A stretch of DNA of 64,000 nucleotides from assembly GCA_001898965.1 (NCBI GenBank), contig MKVW01000004.1:110523-174522 (forward strand). Reading direction: 5' to 3'. The position numbers were made by a program, and so were the translations under genes. Under the pieces are notes generated by a model. That model saw only the letters and a list, made by a program, of their open reading frames with translations. It did not search any database and was not told the DNA's origin. The stretch comes from Rhizobiales bacterium 62-17. GTDB lineage: Bacteria > Pseudomonadota > Alphaproteobacteria > Rhizobiales > Beijerinckiaceae. Of the stretch, positions 63,088-64,000 are shown piece after piece (within the stretch, counting starts at the first letter, position 1; each line of letters starts with the position of its first letter).

Positions 63088-64000
63088 GTGCGTTCAAACC
63101 TCTTTGCGCAACGAAGCTGCAAGCTCCGTTGGCTTCAACGTTTTGCAACCGTCGTCCTGCTCGCATGCTGGCCGCTGCTGGGACATGCGAACGACTGGCC
63201 GGCCCGCCCGGTCCGTCTGCTTCTGCCATTTTCGCCCGGCGGCCCCTCGGACGTGATGATGCGCATCATTTCCGAAGAAGCAGGCAAACGGCTGGGACAG
63301 CCCATCGTCGTTGACAATCGCCCTGGCGCCGCCGGCCGCATCGCCTTCGACGCGCTGCGGCAAGCCGCGCCCGATGGCTATACCGCCGGTTATCTCAGCA
63401 CGAGCGCGCCGATGCTGGCGGCCATCAATCCGAAACTGCCTTTCGACTTCCAGACGAACTTCATCCACGTGGCCTTGCTCGCCGAATTCTATGGCGTGCT
63501 GGCCGTCCATCCCACCCTCGGCGTCAAGACAACAGCCGATTTCATCGCCTATGCGAAAGCCCGGCCGAAGGAAGTTTCCTACGGCAGCTATGGCCTCGGC
63601 AGCGTCAATCACTTGATGTTCGAGCAGCTCTCGCAGATCACGGGCATCAGCGCCGTCCACGTGCCTTACAAAGGTGAATCGGCGACGCTGCAAGATCTGC
63701 TGGCGGGCCGCATCCAGGCGGCCTTCCTGGGTCTGCCGCCGAACGAATTCGTTCAGGCCGGCCAATTGGTCATGCTCGCGACGGTCGGGCCGAACCGCTG
63801 GCACACGGCCCCCGATGTGCCGACCCTGCGTGAAGCCGGTCTCGACATGGTCTTCCGCGTCTGGTCCGGCATTTCCGTCCCGGCAGGCACGCCAGTTGGC
63901 GCCGTCGATAAACTGGCGGAAGCCTATTTGGCGGCGGTGCAGGCCCCCGCCGTCAGAGCCCGGCTGGAACAGATCGGCTACGTGGTGCTGGCGCAGCCCG
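63088..64000 (+). CDS. Bug/TctC-family substrate-binding protein, 3' end cut by window edge
   Basis: I translated this frame from GTG 63088, preceded by GAGGAAAGG. It stays open to base 64000, giving 304 codons, so only the C-terminus (about 20 residues) is missing. A signal sequence (FATVVLLACWPLLGHA) is followed by NDWPARPVRLLLPFSPGGPS with Asp in the carboxylate loop, then IVVDNRPGAAGRIAFDALRQ and VPYKGESATLQDLLAGRIQA, all standard Bug motifs. It is the fourth Bug protein of the window and, like the second, has no adjacent permease. Confidence 0.92.
   Translation, partial: MRSNLFAQRSCKLRWLQRFATVVLLACWPLLGHANDWPARPVRLLLPFSPGGPSDVMMRIISEEAGKRLGQPIVVDNRPGAAGRIAFDALRQAAPDGYTAGYLSTSAPMLAAINPKLPFDFQTNFIHVALLAEFYGVLAVHPTLGVKTTADFIAYAKARPKEVSYGSYGLGSVNHLMFEQLSQITGISAVHVPYKGESATLQDLLAGRIQAAFLGLPPNEFVQAGQLVMLATVGPNRWHTAPDVPTLREAGLDMVFRVWSGISVPAGTPVGAVDKLAEAYLAAVQAPAVRARLEQIGYVVLAQP

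Overview
The window is high-GC chromosomal DNA of an alphaproteobacterium, almost certainly of the order Hyphomicrobiales (Rhizobiales). The evidence is a complete CtrA-type cell-cycle module (ChpT, CtrA and the CtrA inhibitor SciP), a MetF/MetH operon led by an ArsR-methyltransferase regulator, OpgC, a PmtA-like methyltransferase, ligase D and several Bug/TctC periplasmic binding proteins. Family and genus cannot be fixed from the sequence alone.

Layout. 1-15,603 (minus strand) is the division and cell-wall (dcw) cluster, mraZ-rsmH-ftsL-ftsI-murE-murF-mraY-ftsW-murG-murC-murB-cupin-ddl-ftsQ-ftsA, with ftsA cut by the left edge. Most junctions overlap (ATGA, GTGA, TGATG). A cupin gene is translationally coupled between murB and ddl. 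A promoter with three 10-bp-phased MraZ-type repeats between its -35 and -10 lies upstream of mraZ. 15,982-17,984 holds an OpgC-type membrane acyltransferase and an exported SGNH hydrolase. 18,177-23,878 is a perfect 16-bp palindrome followed by a regulator-metF-metH operon. 23,888-26,976 has an SDR, an N-acetylmuramoyl-L-alanine amidase, a glycine-zipper lipoprotein, the RNase P RNA gene (rnpB) and a small unknown protein.

27,143-44,849 is an accessory metabolic region: a fused TctA-TctB permease, three complete Bug proteins, two other periplasmic binding proteins, two class II aldolase-fold proteins, an SDR, two flavoproteins, a coupled cupin pair, and a sorbosone-dehydrogenase-type protein with a dihaem cytochrome c. 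The housekeeping gene rluD lies inside it. Dispersed palindromic repeats occupy two of its convergent intergenic gaps. It looks like uptake and oxidation of organic acids or aromatics, but the substrate is unknown.

45,054-52,548 is the most interesting locus: chpT, a CheA-like kinase with a C-terminal receiver, cheW, a single-domain response regulator, a receiver-less cheB and cheR, all on the plus strand, facing ctrA on the minus strand. No chemoreceptor, cheD or cheZ is present. The ctrA upstream region is rich in GANTC sites, and fliJ follows without fliI. 52,746-56,528 has a YbhN-type membrane protein, a NodU-type carbamoyltransferase and a membrane-anchored SGNH protein. 56,544-64,000 has sciP, mnmA, a PmtA-like methyltransferase, a divergent HxlR/NADPH-dependent FMN reductase pair, ligD and a fourth Bug gene cut by the right edge.

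No rRNA, tRNA, CRISPR array, insertion sequence, integrase or prophage gene was seen.
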